64,000 bases of DNA from Geodermatophilus obscurus (GTDB lineage: Bacteria; Actinomycetota; Actinomycetes; Mycobacteriales; Geodermatophilaceae). The notes under the pieces were generated by a model, which had not been told where the DNA came from, made no database searches, and saw only the letters and a program-made list of their open reading frames with translations. This document shows positions 24,255-32,485 of the stretch, one piece after another. A program made the translations under genes and the position numbers. The stretch's first letter is position 1, and each line of letters starts with the position of its first letter. The stretch spans positions 372,001 to 436,000 of the forward strand of contig NZ_FOWE01000003.1 in NCBI RefSeq assembly GCF_900115395.1, in the 5' to 3' direction.

Positions 24255-25672
24255 CGGTCCTCCTCCGGGGGGAGCGCGAACGACCGCGGCCGCGGATCGC
24301 TCCCCGTCGTGCCGGCCCCGACGGGTGCGGGCGCGGCCGAGCGCGGCACCGTGGACGTGGCACCCGAGCGCGACGTCTTCACCCAGCTGTAGGGACGGCC
24401 GAGCATCCCGTCGACGTAGGCGCGGGAGGTGATCCAGATCGACAGCGCGAAGGCGGGCAGGAAGCCCAGCAGCCGCCAGGCCGAGCGGCGCTCCACGCGG
24501 CCCACGAGCAGGCCGACGCACAGCTCGGCGAGCGGGCCGATGAACAGCAGCATCGACAGCGGCAGCAGGCCCACGACCGGCAGGTCACCGACGCCCAGGG
24601 CCCGCAGCACGGTGAGCAGCAGACCCAGGCCGCTGAGCACCGGCACGTGGTAGACGCCGAGGAACAGCGTCGTCTCGACCTTCTCCAGCAGCGACAGGTG
24701 CGGTGAGCGCATGAGCGGGCGCCAGTAGTCGCGCAGGCACTTCTGGTGGCCCCGGGCCCAGCGGTACCGCTGCTTCCAGAAGCGGTGCGCGCTGACCACC
24801 GCCTCCTCGAAGTCGATGGCCGACACGTCGTAGCGCACCCGCTGGCCCATCAGCAGGATGCGCAGGGTCAGGTCGGTGTCCTCGGTGACCGTCTCGGGGT
24901 TCCAGCCGCCGAGCGCGCGCAGCGTCGAGGTCCGCACGGCGCAGTTGGCGCCGCCGTAGGCGGGCAGCTCGAAGAGCGCCTGTCGGCCGTACTCGTTGAC
25001 GAGGTAGCCGGAGAGGTAGTCGACGAAGACGGTGTTGGCCATGGTGCTGTCCTGGCCGTTGCGGATGACGCAGCGGCCCATGACCGCACCGACGACCGGG
25101 TCGCGGAAGTGCCGCACCAGCCGGCGCAGCGCGGTCGGCTCGGGCTCGTGGTCGGCGTCGAAGACCAGCACGACCTCGGCGTCGACGAGGGCCAGCGCCT
25201 CGTTCAGGGCACCCGACTTGCCCCCTCCGGCGCCCGGCGGCCGGTGCAGCACGCGCAGCCGGGGGTCGCGGACCGACCAGGCGTCGAGCTTGGCGCCGGT
25301 CGCGTCGGCCGAGCCGTCGTCGACGACGACGAGGGTGAGCCGGTCGGAGGGGTAGTCCAGCGCCAGCAGCGCCGCGACCATGCCGTCGACGACGAGCTCC
25401 TCGTCCTTGCACCCGACGAGGACGGCGACCGTGGGGGTGTAGCTGTCCAGCCCGACGTCGGCGGCCAGCAGGTCCCGCTCGGCCCAGCGCGCCGCGGCGA
25501 CGGCGAAGGCCAGGTGCCGGCAGAAGTAGACGCCGAAGACGACGTTGAGCGCGCCGGCGACGACGCCGAGGGTGGGGCCGACGCCGAAGAGCGCGAGCGC
25601 GGCACCGAGGACGAGGACGTAGGCGACGAGGACCAGCGGACGGCCCTCGGGACGGTCGGTGCCGGATGCCAC
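24251..25672 (-). CDS. Membrane-bound GT2 glycosyltransferase (cellulose/hyaluronan-synthase-like)
   Basis: The 473-residue processive-type glycosyltransferase has two N-terminal membrane helices (about 13-55). The GT-A domain has VAVLVGCKDEE, the DDG motif LVVVDDGSADATG, the DxD-type FDADHEP, the acceptor TED in ETVTEDTDL and the QRYRW motif (KQRYRWARG). Three or four C-terminal helices follow. It should polymerise or transfer a UDP-sugar while moving the product across the membrane; GlcNAc/ManNAc are plausible given the downstream epimerase. GTG 25672 has AGGAGGG 5 nt upstream, the strongest ribosome site of the operon, as expected for its first gene. Confidence 0.9.
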   Translation of the reverse strand: MASGTDRPEGRPLVLVAYVLVLGAALALFGVGPTLGVVAGALNVVFGVYFCRHLAFAVAAARWAERDLLAADVGLDSYTPTVAVLVGCKDEELVVDGMVAALLALDYPSDRLTLVVVDDGSADATGAKLDAWSVRDPRLRVLHRPPGAGGGKSGALNEALALVDAEVVLVFDADHEPEPTALRRLVRHFRDPVVGAVMGRCVIRNGQDSTMANTVFVDYLSGYLVNEYGRQALFELPAYGGANCAVRTSTLRALGGWNPETVTEDTDLTLRILLMGQRVRYDVSAIDFEEAVVSAHRFWKQRYRWARGHQKCLRDYWRPLMRSPHLSLLEKVETTLFLGVYHVPVLSGLGLLLTVLRALGVGDLPVVGLLPLSMLLFIGPLAELCVGLLVGRVERRSAWRLLGFLPAFALSIWITSRAYVDGMLGRPYSWVKTSRSGATSTVPRSAAPAPVGAGTTGSDPRPRSFALPPEEDR

Positions 25673-25904
25673 GGATCCCTCCTCCCACGACGTGCGCGGC
25701 GGTGCGGCTGCGCCCCCTCGTCGCTGGATCGGCAGTCGCGCTGTCGTCCTGAAGTGGAAGCGCCCGGGCCGACACGGCCGACCCCGTCCTCCACAGGGGC
25801 CGCCTCCTCCACAGGTCCGTCGCGGGCGTGGAGCCGGTGCGGCGCGCGCGGCGAGGGTCGGGCCGCGCCCCGCGCCGGGGCCACCGACCCGAGGAGGACC
25901 CGCG
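25673..25904. promoter_or_regulatory. Divergent intergenic region between the exosortase operon and flp
   Basis: This 232-nt region must carry promoters for the GT2 operon (minus) and the pilin operon (plus). I see two direct copies of CCTCCACAGG about 20 nt apart near 25790-25820, and ribosome sites at both ends. No unambiguous -35/-10 pair was found on either strand. Confidence 0.4.
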
Positions 25905-26174
25905 ATGACCACCGTCCCGCCCGAGACGACCCCTGCCGATCCGCTCGACACCGGGGCCGAGCCGCCCGGTGGCCGCGCGGGGCGTCGCGGCCCGGCGGCC
26001 CGGTGGGCGCTGCTGCACGCCGACCCCGAGGCCGGCATGAGCACCGCGGAGTACGCGGTCGGCACCGTGGCCGCCTGCGCGTTCGCCGCCGTGCTCTACC
26101 GGGTGGTGACCGGCGGGTCGGTCGTCACCGCCCTCGGCGACCTGGTGTCCTCGGCCCTCCAGGTGCTGTCCTGA
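25905..26174 (+). CDS. flp: Flp-type pilin (DUF4244)
   Basis: The 89-residue prepilin has a long 44-residue leader ending in Gly44, followed by MSTAEYAVGTVAACAFAAVL. That is the Flp processing pattern, with Glu at +5 and Tyr at +6, then one hydrophobic helix. Mature pilin would be 45 residues. A perfect GAGGAGGA ribosome site precedes ATG 25905. Counterpart of Rv3656c. No prepilin peptidase (TadV/CpaA) gene is in the window. Downstream TadE genes overlap it, while the export machine genes lie 7.4 kb upstream. Confidence 0.88.
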   Translation: MTTVPPETTPADPLDTGAEPPGGRAGRRGPAARWALLHADPEAGMSTAEYAVGTVAACAFAAVLYRVVTGGSVVTALGDLVSSALQVLS

Positions 26175-26542
26175 GCCGCCGGCCCCGTCGGCGGGACGGC
26201 GAGGCGGGCATGGTCACGGCCGAGACGGCCGTCGTGCTGCCGGTCCTGCTCCTCGTGCTGGCGGCGGTCGTCGCGGCCGTCGTGGTGGTCGGGGCGCAGC
26301 TGCGCTGCGTCGACGCCGCGCGCGAGGGAGCCCGGGCCGCCGCCCGGGGCGAGGACGCGGCCACCGTGCAGGCCATGGTCGCGCAGGTCGCGCCCGAGGG
26401 AGCGGCCACCGCGGTCGCCGTCGGCGGCGGTGAGGTGCGGGTGACCGTGCGCGCCGAGGTCACGCCGCTGGGGCCGGTGCGCCTGGAGGTCGGCGTCGGG
26501 GCCACCGCGGTCGCCCGGCTCGAGCCCGGCGTCGCCGGGTGA
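26171..26542 (+). CDS. tadE: TadE-family minor pseudopilin, possible CTG start
   Basis: The pseudopilin core is GEAG followed by MVTAETAVVLPVLLLVLAA: a prepilin-peptidase site with Glu at +5, then the TadE hydrophobic helix and a short periplasmic domain. The only AUG (26210) lies exactly at the first mature residue and would remove the leader. In frame upstream there is CTG at 26171, forming a CTGA overlap with the flp stop just as GTGA overlaps join the other genes, and it yields a basic leader SRRPRRRDGEAG. I therefore prefer CTG (123 codons) although it is a rare start. Rv3655c counterpart. Confidence 0.72.
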   Translation: MSRRPRRRDGEAGMVTAETAVVLPVLLLVLAAVVAAVVVVGAQLRCVDAAREGARAAARGEDAATVQAMVAQVAPEGAATAVAVGGGEVRVTVRAEVTPLGPVRLEVGVGATAVARLEPGVAG

Positions 26543-26916
26543 CCGCGCCCGAGCGGGGGTCGGCGACCGTGTGGACCGTCGCCCTGGCCGCGGTGCTGGC
26601 GGCCGTGGGGACCGCCGCCGTGCTCGTCGGTGCGGCGGCCGTCGCCCGCCACCGCGCCGGCACCGCGGCCGACCTCGCGGCGCTGGCGGCGGCCGCCCGG
26701 GCGTTGACCGGTGACCCGGCCGCCTGCACCGCCGCCGCCGAGGTCGCGCGGGACAACGGGGCCTCCCTGGCCGCCTGCGCCGTGGTCACGGGCGCGGTCG
26801 TCGAGGTGACCACCGAGGTGGGCGTCCGGCTGGGGCCGCTGGGCACCCGGAGCGCGCGGGCCACCGCGCGCGCCGGCCCCGTGCCGCCGGACGCGCTGCC
26901 CGCCGCCGGGGCCCTC
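26539..26916 (+). CDS. TadE-like protein (Rv3654c type), 3' end undefined
   Basis: GTG 26539 overlaps tadE by 4 nt. The first 115-125 codons look like the helicase/secretion-neighbourhood TadE-like family: RGSATVWTVALAAVLAAVG, a single N-terminal membrane helix and an Ala-rich domain with two pairs of cysteines (AACTAAA, AACAVV). The family normally ends about here, but no stop codon occurs in this frame until 28621-28623, deep in the antisense of the helicase gene. I give the supported part only; the literal frame would be 694 residues. A lost stop, a frameshift or a sequence error are all possible. Confidence 0.65.
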
Positions 26917-29526
26917 TCAGAAGACCAGGTCGTCCTCGGCGGGCCGGACCGCCCGGTCGGCGTCCTCGACGGCTCCCCCGGGGGGCTCGCCGGTCCCCTC
27001 GGCCCGGGGCGCGACCTCGGCCGGCACCGCGGGGAGCACCTCGATCGCCCCGGTCCCGGCCTCGTCGGCCGCGGCCAGCTCGTCCAGGACGACGTCGAGC
27101 ACCCGCACGGCGCCGGCCTTGTCCAGCGGGTCGTTGCCGTTGCCGCACTTGGGCGACTGCACGCACGAGGGGCAGCCGCTCTCGCACTCGCAGCTGGCCA
27201 CGGTGGCGCGGGTGGCGCGCAGCCAGCGCCGCAGGGCCGCGAAGCCCCGCTCGGCGAAGCCGGCGCCACCGGGGTGCCCGTCGTAGACGAACACCGTGGC
27301 GGTGCCGGTGTCGGGGTGCAGCGCCGTCGACAGCCCGCCGAGGTCCCAGCGGTCGCAGGTGGCCAGCAGCGGCAGGATGCCGATGGCGGCGTGCTCGGCC
27401 GCGTGCAGCGACCCGGGCAGCGACAGGTCGTCGACGGCGGCGCGCGCCACCGCGTCGGCGTCGAGGGTGAGCCAGACGGCGCGGGTGCGCAGCTGGCGCG
27501 CGGGCAGGTCGAGCGGGAACTCGGCGAGCACCTCACCGGTGCCGGCCCGCCGCCGCTGGTAGGCGACCACCTGGTTGGTGACGTCCACGACGCCGGTGTG
27601 CGCCGTGACCGTGCCCAGCCGGCGGACGTGGTCGGTGGCGACGATGCCGAGGTCGGTCACGTCGCGTGCGACGGTGGTCCACTCCGGGCTGTCGGCGTGC
27701 ACGACGGCGCAGGCGTCCTCGAGGTCGAGCTCGTCGACGACGAACGTCTCGCCCCGGTGCACGTAGAGGGCGCCGGTGTGCACGGTCGCGTGCGCCGCGC
27801 CGCCGTCGACGGTGCCCAGCAGCCGCCCGGTGCCCGCCTCGATGATCGCCACCGGCTCGCCACCACTGCCGCGGATGTCGACGTCGGGGCGCCCGCGGCC
27901 GGCCCAGTACCAGCCGGCGGGCCGGCGCCGGAGCTGACCGGCCGCGACCAGCTCGTCGAGCCGGGCCTCGGCCACGGCGCCGCCGAAGTCGGGGAGGTCG
28001 GCCGGGGTCAGCGGCAGCTCGGCCGCCGCGCAGCACAGCTGCGGGCCGAGCACGTAGGGGTTGGCCGGGTCGGTGACGGTGGCCTCGACGGGCCGCCCGA
28101 AGACCGCCCGCGGGTGGTGCGCCAGGTAGTGGTCCAGCGGGTCGTCCCGGGCGACGAAGACCACGAGCGACTCCCGCTGCGCCCGCCCGGCGCGACCGGC
28201 CTGCTGCCACAGCGAGGCCAGGGTGCCCGGGTAGCCGGCCAGCACCACCGCGTCGAGGCCGGCGATGTCGATGCCGAGCTCGAGCGCGTTCGTGGTGGCC
28301 ACGCCGAGCAGCTCCCCGGACGACAGCGCCCGCTCCAGCTCCCGGCGCTCCTCGGGCAGGTACCCGCCGCGGTAGGAGTCCACCTGCCGGACCAGGTCGG
28401 TGCGGCCGCGGTCGGCCAGCAGGCGGCGGGCCTGCTCGGCGACGGACTCGGCGCTGCGCCGCGACCGGACGAACGCGAGCGTCCGGGCGCCGCGCTCGAT
28501 CAGGTCGGCCAGCAGCCCCGCGGCGTCCGCGGCCGCGGACCGCCGCAGCGGGGCGCCGTGCTCGCCGGTCCGCTCGGTCAGCGGCGGTTCCCACAGCGCG
28601 AAGGTCGCACCGGGTCGGGGTGACCCGTCGTCGGTCACCGCCACGACCGGCGCGCCGACCAGCCGGGTGGCGGCCACGGCCGGCTCGGCCACCGTGGCCG
28701 ACGCGAGCACGAACACCGGGTCGGCGCCGTAGCGGCGGCAGATGCGGCGCAGCCGGCGCAGGACGTGGCCGACGTGGGAGCCGAAGACCCCCCGGTAGGC
28801 GTGGCACTCGTCGATCACGACGTAGGCCAGCCGGCGCAGCGTCGAGGACCACCGCTGGTGGGCGGGCAGGACGCCGCGGTGGAGCATGTCCGGGTTCGTG
28901 ACGATCCACCGCGAGTGACGGCGCACCCAGTCCCGCTCCTCGCCCGGGGTGTCGCCGTCGTAGGCCGCCGGGCGCACCGACGGGTCGGCCAGCGCGGCCA
29001 CCGACGCGAGCTGGTCGCGGGCCAGGGCCTTGGTCGGCGCGAGGTAGAGGACGCAGGCGCGCTGGTCCTCGGCGAGGCGCGTCAGCGCGGGCAGCTGGTA
29101 GGCCAGCGACTTCCCCGACGCCGTGCCCGTGGCGACCACGACGGAGGTGCCGTCGTGGGCCAGCTGCGCCGCCTCCACCTGGTGCCGCCAGGGGTCGGTC
29201 ACGCCCTGGGCCTCCAGGCGCGCACGCAGGGCCGGGTCGACCCAGTCCGGCCACGGCAGCGTCCGCGCGCCCCGCACCGGCAGGTGGTGCACGTGGGTGA
29301 CGGGGTGCTCCTCCTCGGGGGTCCCGGCGAGCAGGTCCTCGAGCAGCTCGGTGCCGGGCAGCACGCCCCGGGGCCGCGCAGGTCCGGAGCCCGTGCCCGA
29401 CCCGTGCCCGGCAGCCGCCGCGTGCGCCTGCGCGGTGGCAGCGGCGGCACCTGGGCGCTCGCCCCCTGGGGTCTCCTCGCGGCCGGGTGGGGGAGCAGCC
29501 GGCCGGACCGGGTGGAGCGCGGTCAC
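26917..29526 (-). CDS. DEAD/DEAH-box helicase with DUF1998 (MrfA/YprA-like)
   Basis: The protein of about 869 residues has two RecA-like domains: motif I ATGTASGKSLAY near 132, motif II VVIDECHAY near 240, motif III LASATV and motif VI QQAGRAGRAQ. A C-terminal zinc-binding DUF1998 region follows, with CECESGCPSCVQSPKCGNG near 780. Relatives such as Bacillus MrfA act in repair of mitomycin damage. It corresponds to Rv3649, conserved beside the tad genes in actinobacteria. GTG 29526 is chosen; GTG 29556 is possible. Its 3' end runs antisense to the open TadE-like frame. Confidence 0.9.
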   Translation of the reverse strand: MTALHPVRPAAPPPGREETPGGERPGAAAATAQAHAAAAGHGSGTGSGPARPRGVLPGTELLEDLLAGTPEEEHPVTHVHHLPVRGARTLPWPDWVDPALRARLEAQGVTDPWRHQVEAAQLAHDGTSVVVATGTASGKSLAYQLPALTRLAEDQRACVLYLAPTKALARDQLASVAALADPSVRPAAYDGDTPGEERDWVRRHSRWIVTNPDMLHRGVLPAHQRWSSTLRRLAYVVIDECHAYRGVFGSHVGHVLRRLRRICRRYGADPVFVLASATVAEPAVAATRLVGAPVVAVTDDGSPRPGATFALWEPPLTERTGEHGAPLRRSAAADAAGLLADLIERGARTLAFVRSRRSAESVAEQARRLLADRGRTDLVRQVDSYRGGYLPEERRELERALSSGELLGVATTNALELGIDIAGLDAVVLAGYPGTLASLWQQAGRAGRAQRESLVVFVARDDPLDHYLAHHPRAVFGRPVEATVTDPANPYVLGPQLCCAAAELPLTPADLPDFGGAVAEARLDELVAAGQLRRRPAGWYWAGRGRPDVDIRGSGGEPVAIIEAGTGRLLGTVDGGAAHATVHTGALYVHRGETFVVDELDLEDACAVVHADSPEWTTVARDVTDLGIVATDHVRRLGTVTAHTGVVDVTNQVVAYQRRRAGTGEVLAEFPLDLPARQLRTRAVWLTLDADAVARAAVDDLSLPGSLHAAEHAAIGILPLLATCDRWDLGGLSTALHPDTGTATVFVYDGHPGGAGFAERGFAALRRWLRATRATVASCECESGCPSCVQSPKCGNGNDPLDKAGAVRVLDVVLDELAAADEAGTGAIEVLPAVPAEVAPRAEGTGEPPGGAVEDADRAVRPAEDDLVF

Positions 29527-29589
29527 CCCTCCACTGTCACACCGGTGGCAACCCACCGTCCCGCCGCGGTGTCAGCGCGGGACCAGAGA

Positions 29590-29632
29590 GTGCGGAAGAC
29601 GGGGTTCCGCACCGTGTGATCTCCGTTACATT
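29590..29632 (+). promoter_or_regulatory. Palindrome and -10 element upstream of hppA
   Basis: A perfect inverted repeat GTGCGGAA (29590-29597) / TTCCGCAC (29605-29612) lies 14 nt before TACATT (29627-29632), so it covers the -35 region. A transcript would have a leader of about 90 nt. The site is also close to the divergent helicase start, so one regulator could affect both. Confidence 0.5.
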
Positions 29633-29728
29633 GGCGCGGCGTCAGCGGGCGGCTCGTCCATCCGCCGGCGCTCTCCGCCGACCGGGGACGCGAGGCCGCC
29701 CGGCGGCAACCACCGCTGGGAGGTACCG

Positions 29729-31984
29729 ATGCCGGACAGTTCTCTCTCCGGCGGGGACGTCGTCCTCGTCACGGCAGCCCTCGTCGTCTCGCTGGCCGCC
29801 CTCGTCTTCGCCGCCTCACTGGTGCGTGCGGTACTCGCCGCCGACCAGGGGACGGCGAAGATGCGCGAGATCGCCCTGGCCGTCCAGGAGGGAGCCGGCG
29901 CCTACCTGCGGCGGCAGTTCCGCACCCTCGCGGTCTTCGCCGTCATCGTCTTCCTGCTGCTCCTCGTCCTCCCGGTCGCCGACGGCGGATGGGGCACCCG
30001 GATCGCCCGGGCGGTCTTCTTCCTCGTCGGGGCGCTGTTCTCCGCCGCCGTCGGGTTCATCGGGATGACCCTGGCCACCCGCGGCAACGTGCGGGTCGCC
30101 GCGGCCGCGCAGGCAGGCGGCTACCGGCCGGCCTTCCGGATCGCGTACCGCACCGGTGGCGTCTGCGGGATGATCACCGTCGGTCTCGGCCTGTTCGGCG
30201 CCTCCCTGGCGCTGCTGCTCTTCGACGACACCGCGCCGGTGGTCCTCGAGGGCTTCGCGTTCGGCGGCGCCCTGCTGGCGATGTTCATGCGCGTCGGCGG
30301 CGGCATCTTCACCAAGGCCGCCGACGTCGGCGCCGACCTCGTCGGCAAGGTCGAGGCCGGCATCCCCGAGGACGACCCCCGCAACGCTGCCACCATCGCC
30401 GACAACGTCGGTGACAACGTCGGCGACTGCGCGGGCATGGCCGCCGACCTGTTCGAGTCCTACGCGGTGACCCTGGTCGCCGCACTGATCCTCGGGCAGG
30501 TCTTCTTCGGCGCCGACGGGATGGTCTTCCCGATCGTCGTGGCCGCCATCGGCGTGCTGGCCTCGATCGTCGGCATCCTCGCCAGCAACCCCGGCAAGAG
30601 CGACGCGAGCGGCCTGGCTCCCATCAACCGCGGCTTCTTCACCTCCGCGGTGGTCTCCCTGGTGCTCGTCGCCGCCGCGGCGTTCACCGTCCTGCCCAGC
30701 GTGGCCGACGTCCCCGACTCGGTGGTCAACCCGCAGGTGCTCGGCTTCGTCTCGGTCGTCATCGGGATCGTGCTCGCGGCCGCCATCCAGCAGCTCACCG
30801 GCTACTTCACCGAGACCACCCGCAAGCCGGTCCGCGACGTCGGCCAGAGCTCGCTGACCGGGCCCGCCACGGTCGTGCTGTCGGGCATCTCGCTGGGCCT
30901 GGAGTCGGCCGTCTACGCGGCGCTGCTGATCGGCGGCGCCGTCTACGGCGCCTTCCTCATCGGCGGGGGCGCGGCCCTGTACGCCGTCGCGCTCGCCGGC
31001 TGTGGGCTGCTCACCACCGCCGGGGTCATCGTCTCGATGGACACCTTCGGCCCGGTCAGCGACAACGCCCAGGGCATCGCCGAGATGTCCGGCGACATCG
31101 ACGAGGCCGGCGCCCGGGTGCTGACCGACCTCGACGCCGTCGGCAACACCACCAAGGCGATCACCAAGGGCATCGCGATCGCGACCGCCGTCCTGGCGGC
31201 CACGGCGCTGTTCGGCTCCTACAACGAGCAGGTGCGTACGGCCCTCGGTGACGTCGACCTCGCGCAGTCGTTCAGCCTGGTCGAGCCGGACAACGTCGTC
31301 GGCGCCATCATCGGCGCGGCGGTCGTGTTCCTGTTCTCCGGTCTGGCGATCAGTGCCGTCTCCCGCGCCGCCGGACGGGTCGTGTTCGAGGTCCGGGAGC
31401 AGTTCCGCACCCGGCCCGGGATCATGGACTTCTCGGAGCGGCCGGACTACTCCGCCGTCGTCGACATCTGCACCAAGGACTCGCTGCGCGAACTGGCGAC
31501 GCCGGGCCTGCTCGCCGTCCTCGCCCCCGTGGCGGTCGGCTTCGGACTCGGCTTCGGCCCGCTGGCGGCCTACCTCGTCGGCGCCATCGCGACCGGCACC
31601 CTCATGGCCGTCTTCCTCGCCAACTCCGGCGGGGCCTGGGACAACGCCAAGAAGATGGTCGAGGACGGCGCCTACGGCGGGAAGGGCAGCGAGGCGCACG
31701 CGGCCACGGTCATCGGCGACACCGTGGGCGACCCGTTCAAGGACACCGCGGGCCCGGCGATCAACCCGCTGCTCAAGGTCATGAACCTGGTCGCCCTCCT
31801 CATCGCCCCAGCGGTGGTCAGCCTCTCGGTCGGCGATGACGCCAACACCACCGTCCGGCTGCTCATCGCCGGCGCGGCGACGCTGGTCGTCGTGGGCGCC
31901 GTGGTCGTCTCCAAGCGGCGCTCCGTGGTCGTCGGCGGCTCCACCGAGGAGACGGCGGGCACGCTCACCACCTCCGCTCCCTGA
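29729..31984 (+). CDS. hppA: Membrane H+-translocating pyrophosphatase, K+-independent type
   Basis: The 751-residue, roughly 16-helix protein hydrolyses PPi and pumps protons. Catalytic signatures are DVGADLVGKVEAGIPEDD near 199-216, DNVGDNVGDCAGMAADLFE and GDTVGDPFKDTAGPAINP near the C-terminus. GNTTKAITKG near residue 472 carries the Lys that marks K+-independent enzymes (Ala in K+-dependent ones). GGGAGG before ATG 29729 is a good ribosome site. A soluble pyrophosphatase gene is also present at 46527-47018. The leader and palindrome suggest regulated expression. Confidence 0.95.
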   Translation: MPDSSLSGGDVVLVTAALVVSLAALVFAASLVRAVLAADQGTAKMREIALAVQEGAGAYLRRQFRTLAVFAVIVFLLLLVLPVADGGWGTRIARAVFFLVGALFSAAVGFIGMTLATRGNVRVAAAAQAGGYRPAFRIAYRTGGVCGMITVGLGLFGASLALLLFDDTAPVVLEGFAFGGALLAMFMRVGGGIFTKAADVGADLVGKVEAGIPEDDPRNAATIADNVGDNVGDCAGMAADLFESYAVTLVAALILGQVFFGADGMVFPIVVAAIGVLASIVGILASNPGKSDASGLAPINRGFFTSAVVSLVLVAAAAFTVLPSVADVPDSVVNPQVLGFVSVVIGIVLAAAIQQLTGYFTETTRKPVRDVGQSSLTGPATVVLSGISLGLESAVYAALLIGGAVYGAFLIGGGAALYAVALAGCGLLTTAGVIVSMDTFGPVSDNAQGIAEMSGDIDEAGARVLTDLDAVGNTTKAITKGIAIATAVLAATALFGSYNEQVRTALGDVDLAQSFSLVEPDNVVGAIIGAAVVFLFSGLAISAVSRAAGRVVFEVREQFRTRPGIMDFSERPDYSAVVDICTKDSLRELATPGLLAVLAPVAVGFGLGFGPLAAYLVGAIATGTLMAVFLANSGGAWDNAKKMVEDGAYGGKGSEAHAATVIGDTVGDPFKDTAGPAINPLLKVMNLVALLIAPAVVSLSVGDDANTTVRLLIAGAATLVVVGAVVVSKRRSVVVGGSTEETAGTLTTSAP

Positions 31985-32017
31985 CCCACCTGCACGCCGG
32001 CCGTCCACACGACGCGA

Positions 32018-32046
32018 GCCTCCGCCCGGTCCCGCCGGGCGGAGGC
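32018..32046 (+). terminator. hppA terminator hairpin
   Basis: A perfect 12-bp stem, GCCTCCGCCCGG (32018-32029) with CCGGGCGGAGGC (32035-32046), and a 5-nt loop lie 33 nt after the hppA stop. Confidence 0.75.
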
Positions 32047-32115
32047 CCGCGGCCGTGGGCTGTGGACGGCTGCGCGGCTGTGGACGACGCGGCGGGCCGC
32101 ATCGCCCCTCGCCCC

Positions 32116-32121
32116 TAGCGT
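32116..32121 (+). promoter_or_regulatory. -10 element for the WXG-like/DUF1023 pair
   Basis: TAGCGT lies 49 nt before GTG 32171, just after the hppA terminator. No clear -35 box is visible. Confidence 0.4.
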
Positions 32122-32170
32122 CCGGCGCGCCGGTCCGACCCGCGGCCCGGCACCGACGCCGGGAGGGGCC

Positions 32171-32485
32171 GTGTCCGTCCAGATCGCCATCCAGCTCGAC
32201 GCCGTCCGGGCCCTGGGCGAGGAGCTGGCCGCCCTCGCCACCGAGCTGTCCGCCGACACGGACCTGTGCGCCTCCTCGGCGGCCTCCCTGGCCACCGCCG
32301 CGCCGGGGGAGGTCTCCGACCGGGCCGGGGCGACCGGCCGCAGCTGGGCGACCCTGGTGGCCGACCTCGTGGCGGGCGCCGACGCGGCCTCGACAACTCT
32401 GCTGGCCGCCGTGCACTCCTACCGCCTCGCCGACGCCGCCGTCTCCGACCGGCTCCTCGCCGCCCGGGCCGGGGCGCCGGCATGA
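32171..32485 (+). CDS. Small helical WXG100-like protein
   Basis: The 104-residue, almost wholly helical protein has no signal peptide. Two helices (about 3-28 and 45-85) flank a turn containing GRSWATL, whose Trp recalls the WXG helix-turn-helix of ESX substrates. It lacks an exact WXG. GTG 32171 follows GGGAGG at a suitable distance, and the stop overlaps the downstream hydrolase start by 4 nt (ATGA). Such pairs of a small helical protein plus DUF1023 hydrolase are common in actinobacteria. No type VII secretion genes are in the window, so secretion is speculation. Confidence 0.65.
   Translation: MSVQIAIQLDAVRALGEELAALATELSADTDLCASSAASLATAAPGEVSDRAGATGRSWATLVADLVAGADAASTTLLAAVHSYRLADAAVSDRLLAARAGAPA

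Noticed and set aside
18507-25672. Exosortase block considered as part of a transposon or prophage
   Set aside because: No transposase, integrase, terminal inverted repeats or tRNA-linked attachment site was seen at either border.
25785-25825. CCTCCACAGG repeats considered as DnaA boxes or an origin
   Set aside because: They do not match the TTATCCACA consensus, only two copies occur, and no dnaA/dnaN/rpmH genes are near.
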